NCBI GenBank assembly: GCA_023159155.1 | Contig: JAJNNX010000005.1 | Location: 1,696,287-1,760,286 of the forward strand | From: Ustulina deusta | Taxonomy: Eukaryota; Ascomycota; Sordariomycetes; Xylariales; Xylariaceae | DNA length: 64,000 bases | Reading direction: 5' to 3' | Shown: one piece after another, positions 43,699-53,970 of the stretch | How positions within the stretch are numbered: the stretch's first letter is position 1 | Layout of the letters: each line of letters opens with the position of its first letter | The notes under the pieces: model-generated | The model's database searches: none | Told to the model about the DNA's origin: nothing | What the model saw: only the letters and a program-made list of their open reading frames with translations | Program-made: the position numbers and the translations under genes

Positions 43699-46267
43699 AT
43701 GGAGGGTATAGAGTCAGACCATAAGTTTGAGGGCGATGAAGCCCAATGGACAACATCAGCCAGTAGAGACGACGCCGAATCCCAATCAGACGAAACGATC
43801 GAACTCGGCCCAGCGCGCTCCCAAAACGGCCACGGCTGTGCCGACCTCTCAGATAAGGATGATGATGGAGATGGAGATCCCTTTGAGGTTTCATTCGACG
43901 GCGATGACGATCCCATGTGCCCACGTAGCAGTGAGTAAACATGATACTTCCTGCATCGATGAATACGGTTTCTAAATGGGATGTCTCAGTGAACCTTGCT
44001 CGCAAGTGGCTCCTTGTATGCATAGTAGGACTGGGTAGTCTCTGTGTGTGAGTCTTCGGTAGCTCATGGTGTGAAGACTGGATATGCTGATCATAAAGAA
44101 CATGTACGAGCTCGATATACACGGCAACGTATGGTCAGATGAATCCCGAGTTCCGCCAATCTGAGATTGTGGCAACCTTGGGACTCTCAACCTTCGTTCT
44201 TGGCAGTAGGTTCTTCTTCACGATCTCCAGGTTCCTCGGATTTTGTGGCTAACTATAATCACTATTAGTTGCCCTTGGTCCTCTTTTTCTCGGCCCCTTG
44301 AGCGAATTCTATGGCCGACGTCCTATATATCTGGTATCCTGGACTATGTTCGTTATCTGGCTTATTCCTTCGGCTGTTGCTCGCAACTCTGCTACGATGT
44401 TGACGGCACGTTTTTTTTTTTTTTTTTTTTCTCGGGGTCATGCTTGAGAGATCCTCAGTGCCGGGCGGTGGAGAAGATAATCAAACCACAACCATTCACA
44501 CCGGCCAAAGAATGCGCGTACGGATTGAAGCGCGTACTGTGAGGACCCAGGCTGACTGAGCACAGGTGCGCTTCCTCGATGGATTCGCCGGAAGTGCGTT
44601 CCTTAGTGTTGCCGGTGGCACGGTTAGCGATGTGTTTAAACGAGATCAGATACAATCGCCAATGACGATTATATCACTCAGCCCGTTCATTGGTAAGGCA
44701 TAGCCGTAGCGCGGATCTAGAGCCACTACGAAACTAACCATTCCCATGTCGTCAGGTCCCAGTCTTGGCCCCTTGTTGGGTGGATTCAGTAAGGAATAAC
44801 CCCTGCGCTCCCGAAAGCAAGCAACATCGTTAGGAATCTGACTCTGGCTCTAATAGTCAACTACTATACGAATTGGCGATGGACGTATTATGTATGTTTA
44901 GTTGCCTTACCTCCAAGCGAGTTTATGTCCTTACTTTACAAAAGCGTTGGGCTAACATAAGATCTTTGATAGGTTCTCATCATCTGGGCCTTTTCCCTCC
45001 TCGTGCTGATGATCTTATTTGCGCCCGAGACCTATCGTCAGTAATCCGTAATCCTGCTTCGGTATTCCAATGGCCGACTTGCTGACGAGCTATATAGACC
45101 CGATCAAATTACGTGAGAAGGCTCGTCTCTTGAGGAAGGAGACTGGAGATGAAAGGTGGAAAGCACCTAGTAAGCAGGCATCAGTCCCTATACGACGAAG
45201 ACGATACAGGCTATCGGTCATGTTTTTATTCTACCTTTTTTACAGACCTTCCACCTCGTTGCTAATTGCTCGTGACGGCTATAGTCGAGAAATCAACTAA
45301 ATCGATCCCCCAGACAGTCGCCCTCTCTCTCCTGCGGCCATTCCAGCTACTAACGTTCGAGCCCATGTGTCTCCTGCTCTCCCTCCTTTCGGCCGTCCTA
45401 TTAGGTGTCATATACCTCTTCTTCGGGGCATTCCCCTTGGTTTTCGGCGGGAATTATGGCTTCAATCTCTGGCAGATTGGGTTGAGCTTCCTCGGAATCT
45501 TTGTCGGTATGCTGGTAGGCGCCGCGACCAATCCAGTCTGGCACAGTATTCATCGCAGGCTCGTCCACCGGAATCATGGGTGTCCCGAACCCGAGTTCCG
45601 GCTTGCGCCTTCTATCCTAGGTGCCGTAATCGTGCCTATCGGCCTATTCTGGTTTGCCTGGAGCTCATTTCCGTGGGTCCATTGGATTTTACCGATTATC
45701 GGGTCTGGTATTTTCGGCTGCGGAACGCTCTTGGTTTTCAACGGCATTTTCACTTTTCTTGGTATGTGGAAAATCTGCCGCTCTAAGCGTTGACGTGACC
45801 AAATACACGACTGACTTCTAGTGGCAGTGGACACGTACCCTTTGTACGCAGGTTAGTCGCTGGAGCCCTTTATACCCCCTTTTAGCATGTCGCAAGGCCA
45901 TGAATCGCCGCCCAAGTGGGCATATTCTACCCTTGAAGAATTCTTACGATATGCGGACATTACTGACTCCAAATAAGCATCGGCGCTGGCTGCCAATAGC
46001 TTTCTTCGTGGTACTTTTGCTGGTAAGTCGATCTGTTTATCTGGGGAGGTCCTTTTGACCCTGCATTCGGCCGAGGGCGATGGGCTAACATGGCCTGTAG
46101 CTGCTTTCCCTCTGTTTGGCAAACAGTTGTACCAGGCGGCGGGATATCAGTGGGCGTCGAGCGTCCTTGCATTTATCACGTTGGCCCTCATGCCGTTACC
46201 CTATGTGTTTTTTTACTTTGGAAAACGATTACGGGGGAGGAGTAAATTTACAGCAACTAAAGCTTAG
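43699..46267 (+). CDS. MFS multidrug-type transporter (DHA1-like), 13 exons
   Basis: Plasma-membrane proton-antiport-type transporter by family; the substrate is unknown. I spliced join(43699..43930,43990..44047,44099..44205,44269..44405,44566..44692,44756..44788,44857..44891,44973..45040,45090..45169,45285..45761,45822..45851,45978..46022,46101..46267), 1365 bases, 454 aa, with frame kept at every junction. The product has an acidic N-terminus ending DPFEVSFDGDDDPMCPRS, the MFS motif A (GPLSEFYGRRP) between helices 2 and 3, RFLDGFAGSAFLSVAGGT, NWRWTYYVLIIWAF, RPFQLLTFEPMC and LAANSFLRGTFAAAFPLF, all in the order of fungal DHA1 drug/polyamine transporters, probably 12 helices. Eleven introns are GT-AG; intron 4 appears to be GC-AG with a T22 run. 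Acceptors of exons 3 and 9 are weak. In an unspliced view it looks like a pseudogene, but no frame-breaking lesion remains after splicing. Confidence 0.83.
44406..44565 (+). other. Probable GC-AG intron with 22-base T run (MFS intron 4)
   Basis: Exon 4 ends at an ACG Thr codon followed by gcacgt, and exon 5 begins GTG CGC TTC after gagcacag. Joining them gives MLT-VRFLDGF, which fits the conserved helix 4 sequence of the family. No GT donor nearby keeps the frame. A pure T tract (about 44411-44432) begins right after the donor. The alternative is that T-tract expansion destroyed a normal donor and the gene is now non-functional. Confidence 0.6.
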
Positions 46268-47332
46268 AGATAATTCCTTTTTAAATGTAATCACCCTCCT
46301 GGACAAGACAGGGGGAATTTATGTCGTCGGCATTGCAACGTCAGCGGTCGCCAGAGAGAACAGTATAGATCATTCTACATCACATAGATGCCATGGAAGA
46401 ATACAATGCGACCTTCCACCACCTATCACGCACCCATCAATTACCGTCCACAGAAAAGGGGAAACCTAGAAAGACGGGCAAGAAGGTGAAATCAAGGTTC
46501 TGTTAAGTCGCCGTCATTTCGCATTGCCAACGTTAATTTACGCCATAGTGCACATACTCACCAGCGCGCTAACACCAAGGCGATTATCACCATGCCACTG
46601 ACTTATATATAAGACACAACAATATCAAGCAATTTATAAAGGGGCGCATAGCGGGGTGCATATGCCCAAGATGAAAGGCCACTGGTCGTCTACACCATAT
46701 GCTCCCCCTTGAAGCGCCAAGCGCCGCATCCCCAGTCGAAACCCAGAAGCGCAGTCCGCCAAGCGTCGAGCCAAGCGCCTAGCCAGGGGTCACGATACAA
46801 CAGCAGTTTCACATCCACGAGGACCCTCGACCACAGCACCACTCAACCGAAATGCTTTCCGCTTTGTATGAATCCACAAGTAACCTCTCTTCATCCGCGA
46901 CCATGTTTCGCATGCATGCGTGTAGGATATATACAACTCCGGGACCTACACTAGATAAAACACGGCAACACAGTGAGACTGGTTCACCCAAGCATGTATT
47001 GTCATTCCAGCCCCTTGTATCCGCCGTGGCCGCTCCTGGGCCAGTTCCAATTTCGGGTCCTCTGGAGCCTTAAATATAGCTAGGCCCCATCACACGCATA
47101 CCCGTACCGGCGTAGATCATACCTCTCTTTCGTTTCTTGTCTCTGGAGTAGGAATTCACCCGGTTGTTTCCAGGTGCACAGCTCGCCTCCTGCCGCTCCT
47201 TTCGCCCTCTCGATACCTCTTTTTCTACTTCGTTCTCGGCTGGCCGACCTGTCAATCTTCCGCAACCCGGTTTCCCAACCGCTTCCACTTCTCCTTGCGA
47301 ACGCCTATGAACCGTTATCACACATATTAATC
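46268..47332. promoter_or_regulatory. Upstream region of the secreted-protein gene
   Basis: About 1.07 kb with no supported coding sequence. A TAAATATA sequence at 47071-47078 lies about 255 bases before the ATG of the next gene and is the best TATA candidate. A C/T-rich leader follows (47125-47325). Confidence 0.5.
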
Positions 47333-47914
47333 ATGCTCGCCTCGATCCTTCTCTTCTCCCTCACCGCTCTCACGGCAGCCGTGCCAGCGAGCGCTCTCCC
47401 CCAGGATCAGCAGCATGGCGGACTGGTGAAGAGACAGAATACGGCCACGATCCCCACGTTCAGCTTTGGCCCTTCCAGCACCGTCCTCCTAGGCGGCGGC
47501 GCTGCCACAAACGCCACCAGCAGCACGAAACAGGCGTCGGCAACGGATACCAGCTCCCGAACAGCTACCCGTTCTTTGGTGGTTACCAGTTCCTCGGCGG
47601 AATCAGAGGCCTCTTCGACGACTGCCGCGGATACTGGGTCGGCAACGGGGACGATTCCCACGTACAACTTCTTTCCATCCTCGACGGTCCCAGTAAGCCC
47701 TGTCACAACAAGCCAGCCTGCCGCTGGGAATGGCACGAATGATCAAGATGGTAACCAAGCTGGCAACAATGGTGGCGAGAACAATACAGGTGGCAATAAG
47801 ACTGGCAATGGGACTGCTGACGGAACTGGGGACAACGGAGAAACGGACGGAGAATCTAATCTTCAGGATCTTGCAGATCTATTGCAGGGGTTGTTGGACT
47901 TGCTCGGGAACTAG
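47333..47914 (+). CDS. Small secreted Ser/Thr/Asn/Gly-rich protein with Kex2-like site
   Basis: No family recognised. Single exon, 193 aa from the ATG at 47333; the open frame continues upstream but this Met starts a clear signal peptide (MLASILLFSLTALTAAVPASA, probable cleavage after residue 21). A dibasic Kex2-like KR is at 33-34. Two related segments follow: TIPTFSFGPSSTV (39-51) and TIPTYNFFPSSTV (107-119), about 68 residues apart. The middle is Ser/Thr-rich, residues about 132-170 are Asn/Gly/Asp-rich with several N-glycosylation sequons, and the end (about 175-193) is a Leu/Asp amphipathic helix. There are no cysteines in the mature part and no GPI-type hydrophobic tail. It lies 210 bp from the edge of the AT-rich repeat block, a setting typical of effector-like or cell-surface genes; function unknown. 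Confidence 0.75.
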   Translation: MLASILLFSLTALTAAVPASALPQDQQHGGLVKRQNTATIPTFSFGPSSTVLLGGGAATNATSSTKQASATDTSSRTATRSLVVTSSSAESEASSTTAADTGSATGTIPTYNFFPSSTVPVSPVTTSQPAAGNGTNDQDGNQAGNNGGENNTGGNKTGNGTADGTGDNGETDGESNLQDLADLLQGLLDLLGN

Positions 47915-48125
47915 ACGCTTGTGCACCCTTCATTATCATGCTCCCTTGACCGGCCGCACTCCGTTTGTACGAGCAAATTAGATATAACTCCGGGCAGATA
48001 AATAGATGTAGAGGCTTCACACTTGGCCTTTCGTATCTTGTGTTTGCTTTATTCTCGCTATATAGTGGAATGGCCAAATATATCAAAATGACACTGCTGC
48101 TCGCCTTGAAAATATATAGGGTTGT
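47915..48125. other. 3' spacer to the AT-rich boundary
   Basis: Normal composition falls to nearly pure A/T within a few tens of bases at about 48120-48150. Probably the 3'UTR of the secreted-protein gene. Confidence 0.5.
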
Positions 48126-48779
48126 TATATAAATCATTAATCAAGTAATTAAAATCAATCAATTAATAAAAAATCTAATTAATCTAATTAATGATTAATT
48201 TAATTAAAATAATTATTATATTTTAAAGAAAAAGCTAATAATAATAAAAATCATCTTTAAATAACTAACTATTATAGTTATTTGATTATTATTAATTTAA
48301 ATATAAAACAAATTATTTTTTAGGTTTTAATTAATTAATTTTATATATAAAAATTATATAAACTTTAGATTTATTATTATTATTATTAAATTAATCTATT
48401 ATATAACTAAGCAGTGCAGCTATTTTTTTTTATTTAATTTTATAAGTAAAAACTATGCTTAGGAAGCTTTTTGCTTAGTAAACCAAGCGCTTGCTTTTAT
48501 TAGTTAAATAAAACGTTTATATATTAAGCTTTATAGCTATTATTAAGAGCTTTATATTATATACTAGGTCCTAACAATTAGTTAATTAAAAAAAAGAAAA
48601 GTTAAATAAGGGTTTTTTTAAAAGCTAGTGTTTTTTTTAACTTTTAAGTAGCTCTTTAGTTAATTTTTAAGTATTTTTAAAAAAAAAGCAATCTTTTTAG
48701 TAGTTATTTTATATAATATACTAAATTTATAGTATTTCTTACGTTATAATAAATAGTATAGTTTTTTTTGGTTTTTATT

Positions 48780-48949
48780 TATTTTAATTATTAAGTTATA
48801 TATAGCAAGCTATCATAAATAAAAAGTTTACAAGGTTAGGTACAATATATAAAAAAATAAGTTATATATTTAGTAAAGTTGGCTTACAAAACTAAAGCTT
48901 GTTTAAAAAAAATTCTTTATTAAAATAAATATAAATATAATATATATAT
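48780..48949 (+). repeat. LTR-B copy 1, left part (split by an insertion)
   Basis: Matches the right-hand copy at about 63750-63910: both share AAGTTxxxAAGGTTAGGTA, AAAACTAAAGCTT and TTATTAAAATA segments in the same order. The match stops at 48949 where the LTR-A unit begins and resumes at about 53277. Confidence 0.65.
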
Positions 48950-49223
48950 TGCAGCAGGGCTAGTGCTAGCGGCCCGCTAGCAGCTGCGAATATAGCTGTA
49001 CATTAATTATTAGCCGTATTTGGGCCGCCCGCAGCCCGAACTAGCTGATCTTCAGCTATATTTAAGGGTTCAAATAGCTATAAAAACTTTCAAACTTTTT
49101 AAAGCAACACTTATTTTATAAGCATAATAATTTATATTAGTTTTTTAGTAGCAGGCGCTCTAGTTTGTTTTTATTATTTTTAGTTGTTTTTAATATTAAG
49201 TTGCTTTGTTCTTTTTTAATAAT
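48950..49223 (+). repeat. LTR-A copy 1
   Basis: 274 bp repeat beginning TGCAGCAGGGCTAGTGCTAG, with a CTATAAAA box-like sequence near the middle. It is about 50% mutated relative to copy 2, mostly by C-to-T and G-to-A, at the tested GC-rich positions. Confidence 0.85.
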
Positions 49224-49249
49224 ATCTCCGGTAAAGCTATAATAAAGTA

Positions 49250-52200
49250 GTCCGCTATACAAATTTATATATAATAATGCTTACATATATTTATTACTCC
49301 TTAGAGCACAACTTATAATCAAAAACTAATGCTTAACGCTTTCCTATATAAATTTATATATAAATATATCTATAACACATTAATAAACTTAATACGAGCT
49401 ATATAAAAACTAACCTAGCTAGACCAACCTAATTAAAAAACCAACCTAGCCTATATAGCCTAATTAGCTAAGCCCTATATAAATACACTTATAAACAGCT
49501 CTCTATATAAATCTATATATAAGTCTGCTTATAGCTATATACTTTCTAGAAAACTTAGTTTGCCATTAATTAGTCCGTTTATATATCCGTACAACCAACC
49601 AAGCCAATTACTATATATATTAATCAGCTTTGCTAGCCTTGCTACTAGCTATACAATTAACCGCTAAATCCCTTACTAAAATATACCTCTAAACAACTTG
49701 CTATACAATTTTATATACAAACCTATTTATAGCTATCTAAGTCTAAATCAGTTAGCTAGGCTAGCAATATATATTAATCAGCTAATTTAGCTCAGTTTAC
49801 ATTAATTAGTTAGTTCGTATATTTATATATACTGCAGCAGGGCTGGTGCTAGCGGCCCGCTAGCAGCTGCGAATGTGGCTGTACGTTAATTGTTAGCCGT
49901 ATTCGGGCCGCCCGCGGCCCGAATCGGCTGATCTTCGGCTGCATTCAGGGGGTTCGAATAGCTATAAAAGCTTTCGAACTTCTCAGAGCAACACTTACTT
50001 TACACGCATAGCATTCATACCAGTTTTCTAGTAGCAGGCGCTCTAGTTTGTTTTTGTTGTTTTTAGTTGTTTTAGTGTCGAGTTGCCCCGTCTTTCTTCA
50101 ATACATTTAAACAATCTGCCATATAAATTTATATATAAACGCGCTTATACTTATACGCTATACGTATAATATACCGATTAGCTAATTACCTTTGTTCTTT
50201 AAACTTTATTAGCTTAGCTAGTTATATATGTATTAATTAGCCCAATCGGCCCATTGCTTTATTAGCTAGCTATATATATTGCTAGGTTAGTTAGTTAGTT
50301 AGTCAGTTTTTTCGTTAAAAAGTCATTAAAGCAGACCTATATATATTTTATATATAAATATGCTCGTACACCTTTTAGTCCAAAAAAAATCTTTGTTCTA
50401 AGCTACTAATTAATTAATTAAACAATTAATTAATTAGCTAATTGTTTACGCAAACATAAGTTCTTTATCTAAATATATTTATAAGCCGAATTCTATACAA
50501 GTTACTATATAAACTAGCTTACAAATGTATAGCCTCTAGGGAAACTTTTGTTCTAGCTTATAATTACTAATCGCTAACCTTGCTGCGTTAATTAATTAAG
50601 TTGCTTTATTAGCTAGCTATATATATTACTACCCATGTTAATTAATTATTTATATTAATTAATTAAATCTATATTTAAATACCCGTATAAATAAGTTGCT
50701 ATATAAGTTTATATATAAACCCGCTTATACGTATATTACTTATAAAAAACTGTTGTTTTAAATCCTTTGTTTAATCTTTTGTTTAGTTAATGTTTTATTA
50801 GCGGTCAGCTAGATTCCCTGTTATAAATAGTCCTACAAACAAATCTTTATACATTTTATATATAAATACGCTCGTAGCGCTATAGCCTATAGGAAGGTCC
50901 GCTCTAAGCCTTCGTTAGTTATATATATACCTCTGTTTTTTGTCAATTTTGTTGTTTAGCATTTTTAGCATTTTCGGCGTTTTTAGCATTTTTAGCGTTT
51001 TTAGTAAATTTAGCATTTTTGTTGTTTTTTGTCATTTTCAAGCTTTTATACTATTAATTAATTAGTTTTTATACGAGTTGCTATATAAACAAGTGCTTAT
51101 AAAGTTTTATATAAAAATTAGCTTAAATATATATAGTTTAAAAGAAACGCTATTTAAACCTTGTTTTAAAGCTTTGTTTTAGAAGCATTGTTTTTGTTGC
51201 AATATTTAGCACTATATATTGCTTATTAAATTATTATATTATTAATTAGCTAAGCTTACTATGTTTAGTAGCATATAAATATATTTATAGCTTATAAAAA
51301 AACATTTATTTATAGCTTTAATTGATAAATTATATATTAATTAGCTAGTCTTTTGTTTAGCTTTTTATTTTAATAGCTATATTGTTTAGTCCTATATTTA
51401 ATAGCTATACAAATAGATCCCTATATAATTTATATATAAATATGTTTCTATACCTATAGTTTAAAAAAAGCCATTATATAGCTAGCCATTTAATTAATAA
51501 ACTACCACGCTATTAATCAGCTAATTTAGCTGTTATACACGTTAATTAGCAACTTAGCTATTATATACACATATAAATAGTCACCTATATTAATTTATAT
51601 ATATATATACTCGTATTAACACGTTATACCCCGTTCGCTATTAATTAGCAATTTTGTTATATATACATTAATTAGCAAGTCTACTACATTTTTTAGTTAT
51701 ATATAAACAAGCATACATATAGTTTTCTATGTAAACCTACTCGCACATATATTAATCACCTACATAAAAGCTTTCTAATTAGCCCTACACCGTCTATACT
51801 AATCAGTTTATTCGTTTGCTATACTAATCAGTCAGTATATTATATAAAAAATATAGGCATATAAACAATTACCCATACAAATTATATAGCAATTTGCTCA
51901 CACCTATACAACCTACACATTTTACGCCTTACACACATAGCAATACATATATAGCATAGCACGCTAATCAGTCAAATCGCTATTGCTACACTAACTAGTC
52001 AATCCATTACATACAAACAACTCCTATACTATTTTATATATAAACTTGCTTGTAGCATACAAATTATATAGTTAGCCGTACTACCGATTAGAACATATAT
52101 AACGCTACAAATATAGCATAGCACTAATAAATCGTTATTGCTGCACTAATTAATTATTTAGTTACATATAAACAACTCTCTATACTATTTTATATATAAA

Positions 52201-52360
52201 CCTATTTATACTATATATATTATATAATTATTGCAGCACTACCGATTAATTAGTTTGTTATTACTGTACTAATTAATTATTTCGCTGTTATGTTATTACT
52301 ATCGATTAATAAGTTCTTTTTATATATAAATAGCTACCTATACTAATTTATATAGGGTTG
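49250..52360 (+). repeat. Degenerate tandem array, about 150-200 bp monomer
   Basis: A core close to TATAxAAxTTTATATATAAA followed by xxGCTxxTA recurs near 49260, 49345, 49505, 49701, 50122, 50336, 50700, 50840, 51420, 51585, 52030, 52180 and 52340, alternating with TTAATTAGCTAxTTAG segments. Spacing is mostly 150-215 bp. LTR-A copy 2 interrupts the array. Monomer boundaries are not resolved. Confidence 0.55.
49833..50105 (+). repeat. LTR-A copy 2 (best preserved, probable solo LTR)
   Basis: 273 bp, TGCAGCAGGG start and TTCAATACA end, so the terminal TG...CA pair is visible. It keeps many CpG sites lost in copies 1 and 3. TATAAAAG lies within a short inverted repeat (GTTCGAA...TTCGAAC). It sits within the tandem array. 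Confidence 0.8.
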
Positions 52361-53002
52361 TGCTCGCACTTATAATTTTTAAAGTTATTTACAAAATTTA
52401 TCTATTTATAAAACTATTATAGTACCTATTCTACAAACTCCAACCTATATATATACTATTAAAAAATATTACTATAATTATATAGAGATTTATATATATA
52501 AAAAATAGTAAAAGCTATAGCATAACTTTTCATACGGAGATTTAGCTTAGGTTCAAAGTGGTGGCCAGCTCTTTAGAATAAAAGCGTAGTACTTACTTAA
52601 GTTCTAATATAAAATACTAGCAAATACTGCTATATATATCAGGTTTAGATAGAATTATATACGTTTTATATAAGAATATATCGAAAAAATATAAAAAATA
52701 GGGCATTTAAAAAGCTAAAAGGTTATACCGAAAAGTAATACCAAAAAGCATATACTATACAAACCAAAAAAAAAAGTTATAAACTAAAAAAAATCTAGTA
52801 CAATATATAACCGGTTTAGTAATTAGCTAATCAAAAGCTTAGTAGCCTAGTAAATTAGGGCTAGTTTTTTTTTTTTTTAGGCCGTTAAAGCTTAGAAGTT
52901 CGAATAGATATTATATTATATTATTTTTTTTAGTATTTTTAGCCCTGCATTTTTTTTAAATTTAAAGCTATCTAAAACATAAAACTTCGAATAAAAAAAG
53001 TT

Positions 53003-53276
53003 TGTAGTAGAGCTAGTGCTAGCGGCCCGCTAGCAGCTGCAAATATAGCTATACATTAATTGTTAGCCGTATTTGGGCCGCCTGCAGCCCGAACCAGCTG
53101 ATCTTCGGCTATATTCAGAGGTTTAAATAGCTATAAAAGCTTTCGAACTTTTTAAAACAACACTTATTTTATAGGTATAGCAATTTATATTAGTTTTTTA
53201 GTAGCAGGCGCTCTAGTTTCTTTTTGTTATTTTTAGTTGTTTTTAGTATCAAGTTGCCTTGTTTTTCTTTAATATA
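53003..53276 (+). repeat. LTR-A copy 3
   Basis: 274 bp, same orientation as copies 1 and 2, start TGTAGTAGAGCTAGTGCTAG. Differences from copy 2 are largely C-to-T and G-to-A. Immediately followed by the right part of LTR-B copy 1. Confidence 0.85.
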
Positions 53277-53712
53277 TAATAAGTATACACTAGTTCTAGT
53301 ATATTAAATATAACAATTATCTTTTTTTCTTTAGTTAGGTTATTTTTAATATAATATATATAAATATATAGTATAGGTAAATAATATGTATATATATAAA
53401 TAAAGAGTAATTTAAATATAAAGTTTGTGCGAAATTAAGGTAATATATATATAATTAATGCAGTATAATTAATTAAATATTTATAAGTATAAATATATAA
53501 ATATTTTTATTATATTAGTAATATATAGTATTATTATTATTAATATAAATACTTTAATATTTATATAATATTATTAATTAAAAGTTTTATTATATATATA
53601 GTATAGTATATATATATATATTATATATTTAAATATATAATAAATTTTAATACTAGTAATTTAAGCGTAAATTATATATAAATTGTTTATAAAGCTAATC
53701 TAATTTTATATA
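53277..53712 (+). repeat. LTR-B copy 1 right end plus adjoining segment S
   Basis: Begins with AGTATACACTAGTTCTAGTA, the continuation of LTR-B, then a segment that is the reverse complement of about 60082-60525. For example, ATACTAGTAATTTAAGCGTA near 53650 pairs with TATGCTTAAATTACTAGTAT near 60140. It is also shared with 63930-64000. Interpreted as the internal 3' part of an element in the minus orientation. Confidence 0.65.
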
Positions 53713-53734
53713 AATATTTTAGCCTGGTTTTTTT

Positions 53735-53970
53735 TTTTTTTTTTGTTATACTTAGCATACTAGGACCAATGCAAACTTATTATATATATATATTATATTT
53801 GCACCTACTTTAATAAAAAATCTTCTTTTTATAAACTTTAGTTTTATAAGCTAACTTTATTAAATATATAATTTATTTTTATATATATTATACCTAACTT
53901 TATAAACTTTTTATTTATAATAATTCTAAAGCTTTTTTTTAAGTTATTTATAATATATTTATATAATAGC
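53735..53970 (-). repeat. LTR-B copy 2 (5' LTR of the gypsy-like element)
   Basis: TGTTATACTTAGCATACTAG start after a T16 run, then the TTAATAAAAAATCTTCTTTT and TATACCTAACTTTATAAACT blocks that also occur at 60550-60660 (same orientation) and in reverse at 63760-63870. Confidence 0.65.

Larger units (their letters stand above)
48950..53276 (+). mobile_element. LTR-A-bounded insertion inside LTR-B copy 1
   Basis: A 4.3 kb unit bounded by two same-orientation 274 bp LTR-A repeats starting TG (48950-49223 and 53003-53276). The sequences immediately outside join to reconstruct an LTR-B sequence seen uninterrupted near 63.8-63.95 kb, so this is an insertion. The interior holds a third LTR-A copy and a degenerate tandem array; no retroelement coding domain is readable. 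It is probably a non-autonomous or gutted LTR element. Target duplication cannot be confirmed in the simple A/T flanks. Confidence 0.6.

Noticed and set aside
45266..45793. Stand-alone 175-codon membrane protein gene
   Set aside because: It is the largest exon of the 13-exon MFS gene; splicing to flanking exons restores family sequence on both sides.
43699..46267. MFS locus as a RIP-damaged pseudogene
   Set aside because: After splicing no stop or frameshift remains, and composition is normal; only the GC donor of intron 4 is irregular.
47174..47332. Upstream extension of the secreted protein by 53 codons
   Set aside because: The extension lacks a convincing start and would bury a clear signal peptide that begins at the ATG at 47333.
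49250..52360. CRISPR-like array
   Set aside because: Repeats are long, diverged and A/T-driven in a eukaryotic genome; there is no short exact repeat with uniform spacers.
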